Origin: DATKKG01 sp035543015
GTDB lineage: Archaea; Thermoproteota; Nitrososphaeria; Conexivisphaerales; DTJL01
Reading direction: 5' to 3'
DNA length: 64,000 bases
Assembly (NCBI GenBank): GCA_035543015.1
Contig: DATKKG010000061.1
Span: 7,282-71,281 of the forward strand
Numbering within the stretch: the stretch's first letter is position 1; each line of letters starts with the position of its first letter. A program made the translations under genes and the position numbers. The notes under the pieces were generated by a model. That model was not told the DNA's origin, did no database searches, and saw nothing but the letters and a program-made list of their open reading frames with translations. Positions 41,299 to 49,294 of this stretch are shown here, one piece after another.

Positions 41299-41878
41299 CA
41301 AGGATGCCATCTCTTGACGTATTAGCATGGTACCTGGTCGCATTGGTGGTTGCCAGCCACGGGATGACCTACACCATGTTCGCCACACTTAACGAACGGG
41401 TATTAGTAGGATGGAGGGGAAGTTCCTGGCTTCTAGGCACCACCTTCACGGGTGGCACGCTCAGGACACTCGCGCTCGCCCTCTGGGTGGTGACGCCCAG
41501 GTAGGCACGATGACCGCCGAAGGAAAGGTCGACGTAATCATGTTCTTCTGGGACCCGCTGACCTCCGAACCTCGCGACGCAGATGTGAAAACCCTCTTGC
41601 GTCTCGCAGTGCTGTACGACGTTCCCATTGCCTGCAATCGCAGCACCGCAGATTTCCTCATTTCCTCTCCGATGTTCAAGGATTGGAAGCGGGAAAGGCG
41701 GAGCTCGAGAGACTGGCTCGAAGACGGAATGGCAGGCGCAGATGGAGGTCCTAGTCAGGCGGCATTGTGGAGGACGCCCCCGAGCGTACGCCTCGGGATC
41801 TCTTATCCGGACTTCCGGGCACTCCGTCAGCTGAGTGGCACGTACTCTGGCGTCGCCCTGGTGGAGGAGCTCCAGTAG
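41295..41878 (+). pseudogene. mgsA: Decayed methylglyoxal synthase gene
   Basis: The 3' half encodes a clear MgsA C-terminus: PLGGDAQVG, AEGKVDVIMFFWDPL and IACNRSTADFLISSP. The N-terminal part, resembling ALVAHD...ATGTTG, appears in the frame starting at 41295 (LVALVVASHGM, then LLGTTFTGGTL). The two parts are joined only by a frameshift near 41450-41490. Catalytic-site residues are also lost: the family His in PHDPDV is Arg here (EPRDADV), and AHD reads ASHG. The enzyme would have turned dihydroxyacetone phosphate into methylglyoxal. The 69-codon frame 41295-41504 alone is not considered a gene. Confidence 0.65.
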
Positions 41879-42684
41879 TGCAGGAACAGTGCCTTCGCCC
41901 ACTTGACCGACATCTCGTCTGAGGCCCTGAAACCGCGATAGTCCATCTTGCCATCCGTGTTCGAGAATCCTAAGGCGGCGAGCTCCTTGTCAGAGAGGCA
42001 TATCAGGACGTCCACGCTCTTCAGGAGCCTCTCTTCGAACAGCCCTTTGTTTATGGCCCTGCTGAAAGAAGCATCGGTCATACGCTCCAGGGCGTCCCTG
42101 GGCGGGGCGACCCCCGTTGGAAGGATGAGCCTGAACTCAACACCCCTGTCCAGCGCCTCCTCGAGCCTGGGGATGGTGCTCACCAGCACCTGGTCGGAAA
42201 GGATCCAGATGTGCTTCTCGGCCTTCTGAATCATGTTCTCGACGTTGGAGAAGGCGACCATGACGTCGTCTATCATTTCGCAGCCGCTCAGCGAGGCGAG
42301 GCCGTAGGAGAACTCCCTGGGCAGCCTCGAAAGCGTGTGGGTGAGGAAGTAGTCGCGGTGCCTGGAGAGGAAGTCCAGGCCGGCGAGGAGGTTCATGGTC
42401 GCCTCGCCGTACGGTGTCAGGCGGAAGGTTCCGTCGGGATCCTTCACGATGAGCCTGGCCTCGGAAAGCCTCGAAAGGTTCCGGGCGGCCTCCTGAACGG
42501 TGAACCCGAGCCCCTTGGACAGATGAGAGAGCCGCATGGGCTTCTTCTTCAGCTCCAGTAGCATGTTCAGCCTGTCCTCGCCCGCGAGCTCGAAGAGGGA
42601 ATCGTGCAGAGCTCCCAAACTCTGTCCACCTTCCGAGACTACGCACGGCCGCCTTTTAATTGATGCTGAATGCTGAGATTTCAT
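41827..42684 (-). CDS. FilR1/DUF1724-type winged-helix transcriptional regulator (paralogue)
   Basis: 285 residues from the ATG at 42684; a longer start at 42756 would overlap the divergent flavoprotein gene. Winged helix (DRLNMLLELKKKPMRLSHLS, EAARNLSRLSEARLIVKDPD) plus the DUF1724-like sensor (HIWILSDQVLVSTIPRLEEA, RGVEFRLILPTG). Close architecture to 39544-40335. It probably controls the divergent flavodoxin-like operon (inference). Confidence 0.8.
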   Translation of the reverse strand: MKSQHSASIKRRPCVVSEGGQSLGALHDSLFELAGEDRLNMLLELKKKPMRLSHLSKGLGFTVQEAARNLSRLSEARLIVKDPDGTFRLTPYGEATMNLLAGLDFLSRHRDYFLTHTLSRLPREFSYGLASLSGCEMIDDVMVAFSNVENMIQKAEKHIWILSDQVLVSTIPRLEEALDRGVEFRLILPTGVAPPRDALERMTDASFSRAINKGLFEERLLKSVDVLICLSDKELAALGFSNTDGKMDYRGFRASDEMSVKWAKALFLHYWSSSTRATPEYVPLS

Positions 42685-42746
42685 AGGAGCTGCTGAGGAC
42701 GGTTTATCCCCGTTTCCGGCCCTCTCCTTGCCAGAGGAACGGAAAG

Positions 42747-43319
42747 ATGAGGGCACTTGTGTTGAACGGCTCCGAGGCCGAGGGGAGCGTCGTTGACGGG
42801 ATCTCCGACTACCTCGTAGACTTCCTTAGGATCAAAGGGCATGACGCGGACGTCATGGCCCTTCGAGACGAGCGCATCGCACCCTGCCTGGGCTGCTTCT
42901 CCTGCTGGACAAGGACTCCAGGCCGTTGCATAATCGAGGATGAAGGTGCGACCCTGCCGAGGAGGGTGATGGGGAGCGAAATCCTCTTCCTGTTGACCCC
43001 TGTGACGTTCGGCACGTTCTCCTACCAGCTGAAGAAGGCCGTCGACAGGTACGCATGCCCACTCCTCCTGCCCTTCTTCGCGAAGGTGGACGGGGAGACT
43101 CACCATGCGGCAAGGTATGCGCAGTATCCGAAAGTGGTCGCCATAGGGGTCCTCCCAAGCAAGGACGAGGGAAGCGAAGCTCTGTTCTCGGCGCTGGTGG
43201 ACAGGAATGCGATCAACATGCACACAGAGGCCATCTCAGTGATAGTGTACTCGGACGAGACCTCAGATTCGATTAAGGAGAAACTCAGGTCGGCTCTGAC
43301 GAGGGTGGGAGCTTGGTGA
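42747..43319 (+). CDS. Flavodoxin-fold NAD(P)H-dependent FMN reductase-like protein
   Basis: 190 residues: RALVLNGSEAEGSVVDGISD (FMN phosphate loop region), a CLGCFSCWTRTPGRCIIEDE cysteine motif found in iron-sulfur flavoprotein-type reductases, and TPVTFGTFSYQLKKAVDR. It is the first of two overlapping flavodoxin-fold genes. Redox partner unknown. Confidence 0.8.
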   Translation: MRALVLNGSEAEGSVVDGISDYLVDFLRIKGHDADVMALRDERIAPCLGCFSCWTRTPGRCIIEDEGATLPRRVMGSEILFLLTPVTFGTFSYQLKKAVDRYACPLLLPFFAKVDGETHHAARYAQYPKVVAIGVLPSKDEGSEALFSALVDRNAINMHTEAISVIVYSDETSDSIKEKLRSALTRVGAW

Positions 43320-44026
43320 CGCAGGGCGTTTCTCGGGCGGCTATCCTGGTAGGCAGCATGAGGGGCCGTATCAGCACGTCGGACTCCCTGGGATCCTTCC
43401 TGGCGGACAAGCTTGAGGGGCGCGGGGTGGCCTGCGAGAAGGCGTACCTTGCCCAGTGCCTCGGCTCCGATGAGAAGAGTGCTCTCCTTCTTGGGCTCGT
43501 CGACCGGGCCGACCTCGTGGTGCTGGCGTTTCCCCTTTACGTCGACAGCCTGCCCTCACAAGCGATAAGGGCGCTAGAGCTGATAGCTGAGCATGAGAAG
43601 GGTTCCGCCAACCCCAGCGGGAAGAGCTTCGTCGGCATAGTGAACAGCGGCTTCCCGGAGGCCAGGCAGAACGATTACGCGCTGGCCGTCTGCCAGTCGT
43701 TCGCTCGGCAGGTGGGCTTCAGGTGGGCGGGCGGTCTGGCCCTGGGCGGAGGCGGCATGGTGGGAGGAAGGCCTCTAGCCGAAGGAGGAGGAGGGGTCAG
43801 GAACCAGAGGGCCGCCCTCGAAATGGCAGCCGACTCCCTGGCCAGAGGCGAGGTGATTCCAGAGAAAGCGACCTCTCTGATGTCCAAGCTGGGGATCCCC
43901 AGGTGGCTGTATCTGTGGATGGGGAACCGGAGATGGCATTTCGAAGCCAGAAGCCACGGCGTGTCGGCAGAGTTGCGCGACAGGCCCGCCGAAGTGGACC
44001 TGGAGACTAGACAAGCCACAAACTAG
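43316..44026 (+). CDS. Flavodoxin-fold protein, second of pair
   Basis: About 236 residues from the GTG that overlaps the previous stop (GTGA). SRAAILVGSMRGRISTSDSL and VLAFPLYVDSLPSQAIRALE follow the FMN-reductase pattern. A glycine-rich loop (GLALGGGGMVGGRPLAEGGG) is unusual. The C-terminal 70 residues are basic, with RWLYLWMGNRRWHFEARSHG. Operon with 42747-43319. Confidence 0.75.
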   Translation: MTQGVSRAAILVGSMRGRISTSDSLGSFLADKLEGRGVACEKAYLAQCLGSDEKSALLLGLVDRADLVVLAFPLYVDSLPSQAIRALELIAEHEKGSANPSGKSFVGIVNSGFPEARQNDYALAVCQSFARQVGFRWAGGLALGGGGMVGGRPLAEGGGGVRNQRAALEMAADSLARGEVIPEKATSLMSKLGIPRWLYLWMGNRRWHFEARSHGVSAELRDRPAEVDLETRQATN

Positions 44027-44068
44027 GGTAGCCTTCCGTGAACATCATTCATATATGCAAAGGAGCAG

Positions 44069-44557
44069 ATGCAAGCCAAGAGGCCAATCATCGATTTGGC
44101 GAGTCCAGCACAGGTCTCCAAGTATGCCGTCGCGTTCGTAGTTGCGGGCGGAGTGATATGGGTGGCCGGCGCGATTCTCTATAGCGTCCAGATCGGTTCC
44201 TGTTTCTCGTGCGCTTCTGCTGTGGTAGGTCCTGGGGTGAACACTTCGACTTTCTCTCCAGCTGCCATCCGCAACCTGGCCTGGGATGGCCTCTACGCCA
44301 ACCTCTACGTGGCCACGGTAGGGCTGCTCGCTATCGCCATAGGCCTCAGGGCTTTCAGGCGTGGCGAGACTTGGTCCTGGTATGCGGTAGCGATCTTCGC
44401 GGCGAGTGGAATCCTGACCGCCAAGCTTGACGAGGCGAGCTGGGGAGGCTGGTATACGTTCATCTTCCTCGGCCTCCCGCCACTCCTGGGGCTGACGCCG
44501 TCCGCAGGCAGCTTCTTGAGAAGGGCACCTCGCACGCGGACTCTCAAAGGGGCCTAG
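44069..44557 (+). CDS. Four-helix membrane protein, unknown
   Basis: 162 residues with four hydrophobic helices (VSKYAVAFVVAGGVIWVAGA, LYVATVGLLAIAIGL, WYAVAIFAASGILTAK, YTFIFLGLPPLLGLT). A CFSCAS motif follows the first helix on the predicted outer face. No family recognised. A CATATATG TATA-like element at 44050 lies just upstream. Confidence 0.6.
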   Translation: MQAKRPIIDLASPAQVSKYAVAFVVAGGVIWVAGAILYSVQIGSCFSCASAVVGPGVNTSTFSPAAIRNLAWDGLYANLYVATVGLLAIAIGLRAFRRGETWSWYAVAIFAASGILTAKLDEASWGGWYTFIFLGLPPLLGLTPSAGSFLRRAPRTRTLKGA

Positions 44558-44688
44558 TTCTGCCGAACCATCATTCAGACATTGAGCGGCGCCAACCTCT
44601 CCCACGATTTCCCGAGAACCCCCTGGCAGATGGATAGGATGGCGCTCGAAAAGGTCGGTTCTAGTTACAGCCGTGGGAGGGAGTCTTA

Positions 44689-44700
44689 TATACTAGTATA
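44689..44700. promoter_or_regulatory. Perfect palindrome at the vapBC promoter
   Basis: TATACTAGTATA is an exact 12-bp palindrome overlapping the TATA region (CTTATATA) about 13-25 bases before the vapB ATG. VapB antitoxins are ribbon-helix-helix proteins that repress their own operon at such palindromes. Confidence 0.6.
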
Positions 44701-44712
44701 CCCTTATACCGC

Positions 44713-44931
44713 ATGAGTGAATTGACGGAATCGACCACCGTGAAGGTGTCAAAGGAGACCGTGAGGAGGCTCGCCGCCCTCCAGCGGAGCCTCCACGCTA
44801 GAAGCATGGACGAAACGATAGCGATTCTGGTGAGACGGCGGAGGAAGGAGGCGCTCGACGCGGCCTTCGGGAGCGACCCGACGGCTTCGAGGAGCTTCAC
44901 GGAGGAGGACCGCCTTGAAGACCGTAGTTGA
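44713..44931 (+). CDS. vapB: VapB-type ribbon-helix-helix antitoxin
   Basis: 72 residues: an RHH strand and helices (STTVKVSKETVRRLAALQRS, SMDETIAILVRRRRKEALDA) and an acidic C-terminal tail (SFTEEDRLEDRS) that should bind and block the toxin. The stop overlaps the vapC start by 17 bases. Autoregulation through the upstream palindrome is likely. Confidence 0.85.
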   Translation: MSELTESTTVKVSKETVRRLAALQRSLHARSMDETIAILVRRRRKEALDAAFGSDPTASRSFTEEDRLEDRS

Positions 44932-45325
44932 TTCCTGGGCCTGGGTGGAGCTGTTCAAGGGGAGTGCGGCGGGGAGGAATGCAAAGGAGCGAATTGAAGA
45001 AGCAGACGACGCGTTCACTCCAAGCTTGGTCCTTGCAGAGTTGGCTGGGAAGTACTTGAGAGAAGGAGTCGACCCCGCCGTGACGCGTCGGTGGCTCCAG
45101 ACGATATCCGAATCCACAGAGGTAATTGGAATCGACATCGACCTTGCACAGATGTCCGCAAAGGCTTCAATCGAGCTGTACGAAAAAGCGCGATCCGAGG
45201 GTATCAGAAGACCCGGCCTCGGTGATGCGATAGTGTTGGCCACCGCAAGGAGCTGCCAGGCGCTGGTCCTGACTGGTGATCCCCATTTCAAAGGCTTGCC
45301 TGAGACCTCGTGGCTCGAGGGTTGA
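44915..45325 (+). CDS. vapC: VapC-type PIN-domain toxin
   Basis: 136 residues with the PIN acidic quartet: D in VVDSWAWVELF, E in LVLAELAGKY, D in GLGDAIVLATA and D in VLTGDPHF. VapC toxins are RNases that cut tRNA or rRNA. Overlaps vapB, the usual arrangement. Confidence 0.9.
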   Translation: MKTVVDSWAWVELFKGSAAGRNAKERIEEADDAFTPSLVLAELAGKYLREGVDPAVTRRWLQTISESTEVIGIDIDLAQMSAKASIELYEKARSEGIRRPGLGDAIVLATARSCQALVLTGDPHFKGLPETSWLEG

Positions 45326-45394
45326 AGGTCCAAGGGTGTCTTGGCCCTACCCTCAGCCGCTCAAAGTACTCTCAGCGCCCGTATCTGTTCAGCC

Positions 45395-45420
45395 CATCTT
45401 CGCGGGCCCAAGCCCACGCC
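45395..45420 (+). repeat. Dispersed repeat A, copy 1
   Basis: Carries CCCAAGCCCACGCC after CTTCGCGGG, differing by two bases from the consensus CGCAGGTCCAAGCCCACGCC. It is in the 294-base gap after vapC, which otherwise holds only repeat C (45488-45510) and the promoter of 45620. Confidence 0.6.
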
Positions 45421-45487
45421 CAAGAGAGGAAACCCAGGCAGCATGGCGCCCGACCTAGCGTAGCCTCGGAAGTCTGTATCCGTTTCG

Positions 45488-45510
45488 ACCGTAAGGTGGA
45501 AGCAAAGATA
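45488..45510 (+). repeat. Repeat C, copy 1
   Basis: ACCGTAAGGTGG followed by AAGCAAAGATA matches 49230-49252 at 21 of 23 positions. Both copies lie in intergenic DNA on the same strand; possibly a remnant of a shared sequence or a regulatory site. Confidence 0.35.
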
Positions 45511-45619
45511 GTTCTGAGCTTGTCTCGAAGGGGGTCCAGATTCGCGAAGTGAAGGAAACGCAGAATCCTTAAGAGAGGTTATCCCAACAAATCATTCTCA
45601 AAGAAGGAGAGCGCGACAA

Positions 45620-45928
45620 TTGGCTATTGGGATCTATATCGTTATGGGAGCAATCCCAATTGTTATAGTCTTCATAGCATCCGGGCTATTGCTCGGAAGG
45701 AGAGGTCGCGGCAGATTAGTCGAGTGTCCAGAGTGCGGAGCTCAATTCAAACGGCCAGCCTACGCCGAGAAGCCGGTTGGGTTTGGACCAGGGTTGCCAA
45801 GCACAGGAGGAGAATTCACGTGCCCAAAGTGCAAGTACAGGGCCAATACCTCTAGCTTCAGGTACGTGAACGAAAAGGAGAGCAATCCCAGCGTAGATAG
45901 CCCGGCTCAAAGAGGGCGTTACCCATGA
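45620..45928 (+). CDS. Membrane-anchored zinc-ribbon protein
   Basis: 102 residues from a TTG. One N-terminal helix (IYIVMGAIPIVIVFIASGLL) is followed by a basic linker and a four-cysteine zinc ribbon (CPECGAQFK, CPKCKYR). It overlaps the ABC ATPase start by four bases and may regulate or assist the exporter (inference). Confidence 0.65.
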   Translation: MAIGIYIVMGAIPIVIVFIASGLLLGRRGRGRLVECPECGAQFKRPAYAEKPVGFGPGLPSTGGEFTCPKCKYRANTSSFRYVNEKESNPSVDSPAQRGRYP

Positions 45929-46881
45929 CATCTCCTGCTCCCGCGATTGAAACGGTTGGGCTCACCAAGCGGTTCGGCGACCTTACCGCGGTCGACAGCG
46001 TGACCCTCCGCGTCGAGCAAGGCGAGGTCTTCGGGTTCCTTGGACCCAACGGGGCGGGAAAGACCACGACAATCAGGATGCTCTGCTGCCTGATATCAAA
46101 AACCAGCGGAGAAGCGAAGATTGCCGGCTATGATGTTGGCAAGGATGCGGATTCACTGAAGATAAGGAAGCTAATCGGGTTGGTACCGGACAACGTGGGC
46201 CTCTACGACGACCTGAGCGCCTACGACAACTTGGACTTTTACGGCAAGCTGTACGACTGCCCGGATGCCCAGCGGAAAGAGAATATCCAGCGATTCCTGA
46301 CGATGCTGGGCCTCTGGGAGAAGAGGGACGTCATGGCCGGGACCTACTCCAAGGGGATGAAGCAGAAGCTCGCGATCGCGCGTGCCCTCATACATGAGCC
46401 AGAGCTCCTCTTCATGGACGAACCCACGGCCAACCTGGACCCGGAGTCCGCCAAGACGGTCAGGGATTTCATCCTCGAGCTGAAGAAAGAGAAGAGGACC
46501 ATCTTCCTCAACACGCACAACCTGGACGAAGCCCAGAGGATATGCGACAGGATTGGAATCCTGAACACCAAGCTCATCGCGACGGGCACTCCGCGGGAGC
46601 TCGAGAGGGCGCTGAGCAGCGGTGGAGGCACCAGAACGACAGTTGTGCTGCTTCAGGAGCAAGCGACGGATGCGATGCTGGCGGGATTGAGACAGCTATC
46701 GGGGAACGTCACGACGGAAGGGAACAAGCTGACGATCGAGCTGAAGGACCCTGAGAAGCAGAACGCCGCCGTCATCGCGGCGATAGCCAAGGCCGGAGGA
46801 CACATCGAGTCCGTGACAATCGCCGGCGCCTCACTTGAAGACGTATACCTGAAGCTGGTGAGGGAAGGAGGGGGGAGTTAG
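45925..46881 (+). CDS. ABC-2 type exporter ATP-binding protein
   Basis: 318 residues: Walker A GPNGAGKTTTIRML, Q-loop LVPDNVG, signature TYSKGMKQKLAIA (variant of LSGGQ), Walker B LLFMDEPTANLD and H-loop NTHNLDEA. A C-terminal extension of about 90 residues is typical of DrrA/NodI-like ATPases. The permease gene follows four bases later; together they form an exporter of unknown substrate. Confidence 0.9.
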   Translation: MTSPAPAIETVGLTKRFGDLTAVDSVTLRVEQGEVFGFLGPNGAGKTTTIRMLCCLISKTSGEAKIAGYDVGKDADSLKIRKLIGLVPDNVGLYDDLSAYDNLDFYGKLYDCPDAQRKENIQRFLTMLGLWEKRDVMAGTYSKGMKQKLAIARALIHEPELLFMDEPTANLDPESAKTVRDFILELKKEKRTIFLNTHNLDEAQRICDRIGILNTKLIATGTPRELERALSSGGGTRTTVVLLQEQATDAMLAGLRQLSGNVTTEGNKLTIELKDPEKQNAAVIAAIAKAGGHIESVTIAGASLEDVYLKLVREGGGS

Positions 46882-46885
46882 GAGC

Positions 46886-47629
46886 GTGCGGCTCTCCAAG
46901 GCCTGGATCATAGCTGCAAAGGACTTCAAGACTTACCGCAAGAAGAAGAACATCATGTATTCGTTGGTCGCCGTTCCGCTTCTCATCGCCATTCTCATCC
47001 CCGCAGTCATAGGCTACATCGGCCAGAAGAACACCAGCCGCACCTCCCCTGCCGAGCTGATGGTCCTGTTACCTGCGTTCCTCTTCTTCTACGTCATTCT
47101 TGGATCGTATCTATCTACTCCGATAGCATCGTACACCATCGCTGGCGAAAAGGTCGAGAAGAGCCTCGAGCCGCTCCTCGCGACGCCCACGACCGACAGC
47201 GAGATCCTACTCGGAAAGGGGATAGCTGCCTTCTTTCCGCCTCTAGCCGCGGTGCTGGGAGGATCCGCACTCTTCATGCTTCTCATGGACCTGACCACCA
47301 AGGACAAGCTTGGTTACTACTACTTCCCGAACTGGAATTCAGCCATCGTTATACTCTTGCTTCTTCCGCTCGCGTTGTTGATGAGCGTACAAATGAACGT
47401 AATCGTGTCCTCGAGGGTGACCGACATCAGGTCTGGACAACAACTCGGAGCGCTGACGATGATTCCGTTTTTGGGGTTGTATGTCGCCGGGGAGCTCAAA
47501 CTGATCGACCTCGGAGACACCAGCAACCTGCTGATGATCGCCGGAGCCTTGCTCGTGGTGGACGTGGTGCTCTTCTTCGTTTCGAGAGCGACGTTCCGCA
47601 GAGAGGAGATACTGACAAAATGGAAGTAG
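46886..47629 (+). CDS. ABC-2 type exporter permease
   Basis: 247 residues from a GTG preceded by GGAG. Six predicted helices in ABC-2 order with the cytosolic AGEKVEKSLEPLLATPTTDSE segment (EKE-type elbow typical of ABC-2 permeases). Partner of the ATPase encoded immediately upstream. Confidence 0.85.
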   Translation: MRLSKAWIIAAKDFKTYRKKKNIMYSLVAVPLLIAILIPAVIGYIGQKNTSRTSPAELMVLLPAFLFFYVILGSYLSTPIASYTIAGEKVEKSLEPLLATPTTDSEILLGKGIAAFFPPLAAVLGGSALFMLLMDLTTKDKLGYYYFPNWNSAIVILLLLPLALLMSVQMNVIVSSRVTDIRSGQQLGALTMIPFLGLYVAGELKLIDLGDTSNLLMIAGALLVVDVVLFFVSRATFRREEILTKWK

Positions 47630-47706
47630 GCGCCCCAACTTCGAAACCGGTCCAAGATTTGGACGGCGCAAATCTCTTTTATATTCCGTCATCTTTCGCA
47701 AGACGC

Positions 47707-47991
47707 ATGGCCAAATCCAGTTTCGAAGTAGGAGAGAAGGAGAAGCACACGCTTACAGTAGATCTTGACTGGGTAATGAAGAGAATCCTCATCGAGCTGG
47801 ACGGAGAGAAGCTGGCCGATGAATACTACTACTCGCTCGGTGCGAAGACATGGTCTTTCGACGTAGGAAGCTCTGAGGTACACAAGGTCGAAGTCAGACT
47901 AGGAATGACTTTGCCCCTACTCGCAATTGTAAAGAGAAGGGAAGTGAAGGTGCTCGTGGACGGGAAGCCAGCACGGAGTTCGAGCGCCTGA
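47707..47991 (+). CDS. Small beta-rich hypothetical protein
   Basis: 94 residues from the ATG at 47707. TTTTATATT at 47677-47685 places transcription start almost on this ATG, so it is preferred over the ATG at 47620. The protein alternates short strands (HTLTVDLDWVMKRILIELDG, TWSFDVGSSEVHKVEVRLG), suggesting a beta-sandwich of the FAIM/galectin-like kind, but no family is certain. Confidence 0.6.
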   Translation: MAKSSFEVGEKEKHTLTVDLDWVMKRILIELDGEKLADEYYYSLGAKTWSFDVGSSEVHKVEVRLGMTLPLLAIVKRREVKVLVDGKPARSSSA

Positions 47992-48034
47992 AACTGAGGA
48001 TATGGCGCTATGCAGCACTGATGCGTCGATCTGA

Positions 48035-48068
48035 CTGAAGATGACGAGCATCTCTCAGTCATCTTCAG
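48035..48068. repeat. 11-bp perfect inverted repeat
   Basis: CTGAAGATGAC (48035-48045) and GTCATCTTCAG (48058-48068) flank a 12-base loop, 44 bases after the stop of 47707-47991. It may be a transcription terminator or an operator left next to the histidine kinase remnant. Confidence 0.45.
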
Positions 48069-48093
48069 GTTGTTGGAAACAATGGGTTGATTC

Positions 48094-48234
48094 GATGAGG
48101 GCACGGGCCTCGGGCTGGCAATCTGCAAGAGGCTCGCGGAGGCCCGCCACGGCACGATCTCCGTGAAGAGCGAGCTTGGAGAGGGGACAACCTTCGCGCT
48201 TACGTTTCCTCTCAGGCGGTACCCTGCCGGCTAG
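48094..48234 (+). pseudogene. Remnant of a histidine kinase ATP-binding domain
   Basis: 46 codons read GTGLGLAICKRLAEARHGTI and SELGEGTTFALTFPL, the G2 box and C-terminal strand of a HATPase_c domain. Everything N-terminal of the G2 box is missing: the frame meets a TGA immediately upstream and no start is available. The rest of the 640-base gap up to 48630 shows no gene. Confidence 0.75.
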
Positions 48235-48629
48235 GAGGCTCTCATGTTGGAGGGTCCTGCGCAGCCACAGGTAGAACTCAAATGCGCGAGAGGAAGAGCC
48301 GGAGGCCGCCATCGTCGCAACGCGAGCAGTTGAAGGATCACCTCCCGGTCAGACCCTTCCATGACGGCCTATCCCCCCCAACCGTGCCAAAGGGAAGCGG
48401 CGATCGACGAAGCGTAAGGCACTTTGTGAACTCTTGCCCAGGCTGAGATAATCGGAGGAAAGCGACCTGTTGCGCAGTCAATTCTGACATGTCGGATGTG
48501 TATCGCTCGGTTGGGCACACGACATATGGGCTTCTGCGACATAGAGTTGAGCCATTTCAGAATCGGGAATGACGAGGCTGCTCAGGAGCCCGAAGCTTAT
48601 ATCTCAGCGGCGCCTCAGCCAGCACCGAG

Positions 48630-49184
48630 ATGTCAGACGAGAGAGATCCCTCCTTCGAGAGAGCTGTGACTCTGCTCATTTCTGCACTGCACATTGAGGG
48701 CCCAATGGGGGACCTCGCCCTAGCTCAGCTCATCCTCCTTGGAGAGAGATGCAGATCCCATGTGGTCTCGTTCCTGGAGGAGGAGCTTTCACTGAGGGAG
48801 GATTATAGGAGGCTCTACGAGGAGCTCGCCAAGAGTGGTGGCGTGGTCTCTCCCGTGGACCGCAAGCTGCTGGCCGAGATGGTAGCCAGGCATGGTTTCG
48901 TCGGCGAGGATGGAACCCAGAAGCAGTTCAACGCCGCCGACGTGGAGCTGCACGGGAAGGAGCTCCTCGGAGGGTACGACTACGCCTACCAGCCTCGCGG
49001 CTACATATCAGCAGTCCAGCGGTGCTGCGACCTCCTGGGCCTGTTGGGCGACCCTGAATCTCTCGATGTCTTGGAGAGGATCGATAGCGCGCTGGGAGAC
49101 GCGGTCCCTCAGGCCCGCCAGGCGATCGAGAGGCTGAAGCCGAGCGGCAACCACGCCCAGCAGTCAAGTCCAGCTGGCCGATGA
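48630..49184 (+). CDS. Helical-repeat hypothetical protein
   Basis: 184 residues, almost all helical, with paired-helix segments (LAQLILLGERCRSHVVSFLE and CCDLLGLLGDPESLDVLERI) reminiscent of HEAT-like repeats. No catalytic motif. A CTTATATC element about 30 bases upstream fits a leaderless transcript. Confidence 0.55.
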   Translation: MSDERDPSFERAVTLLISALHIEGPMGDLALAQLILLGERCRSHVVSFLEEELSLREDYRRLYEELAKSGGVVSPVDRKLLAEMVARHGFVGEDGTQKQFNAADVELHGKELLGGYDYAYQPRGYISAVQRCCDLLGLLGDPESLDVLERIDSALGDAVPQARQAIERLKPSGNHAQQSSPAGR

Positions 49185-49229
49185 GGACTCCTTGATAGGT
49201 CTCGCAGCCCAGGAGCTCTATTCGCCTCC

Positions 49230-49252
49230 ACCGTAAGATGAAAGCAAAGATA
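49230..49252 (+). repeat. Repeat C, copy 2
   Basis: ACCGTAAGATGA followed by AAGCAAAGATA; 21 of 23 positions match 45488-45510. It lies in the 110-base gap between the hypothetical gene and psmA. Confidence 0.35.
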
Positions 49253-49294
49253 TGTGCCCCATCTCATCCATATGAGAGGAGCATGAGACGCGGT

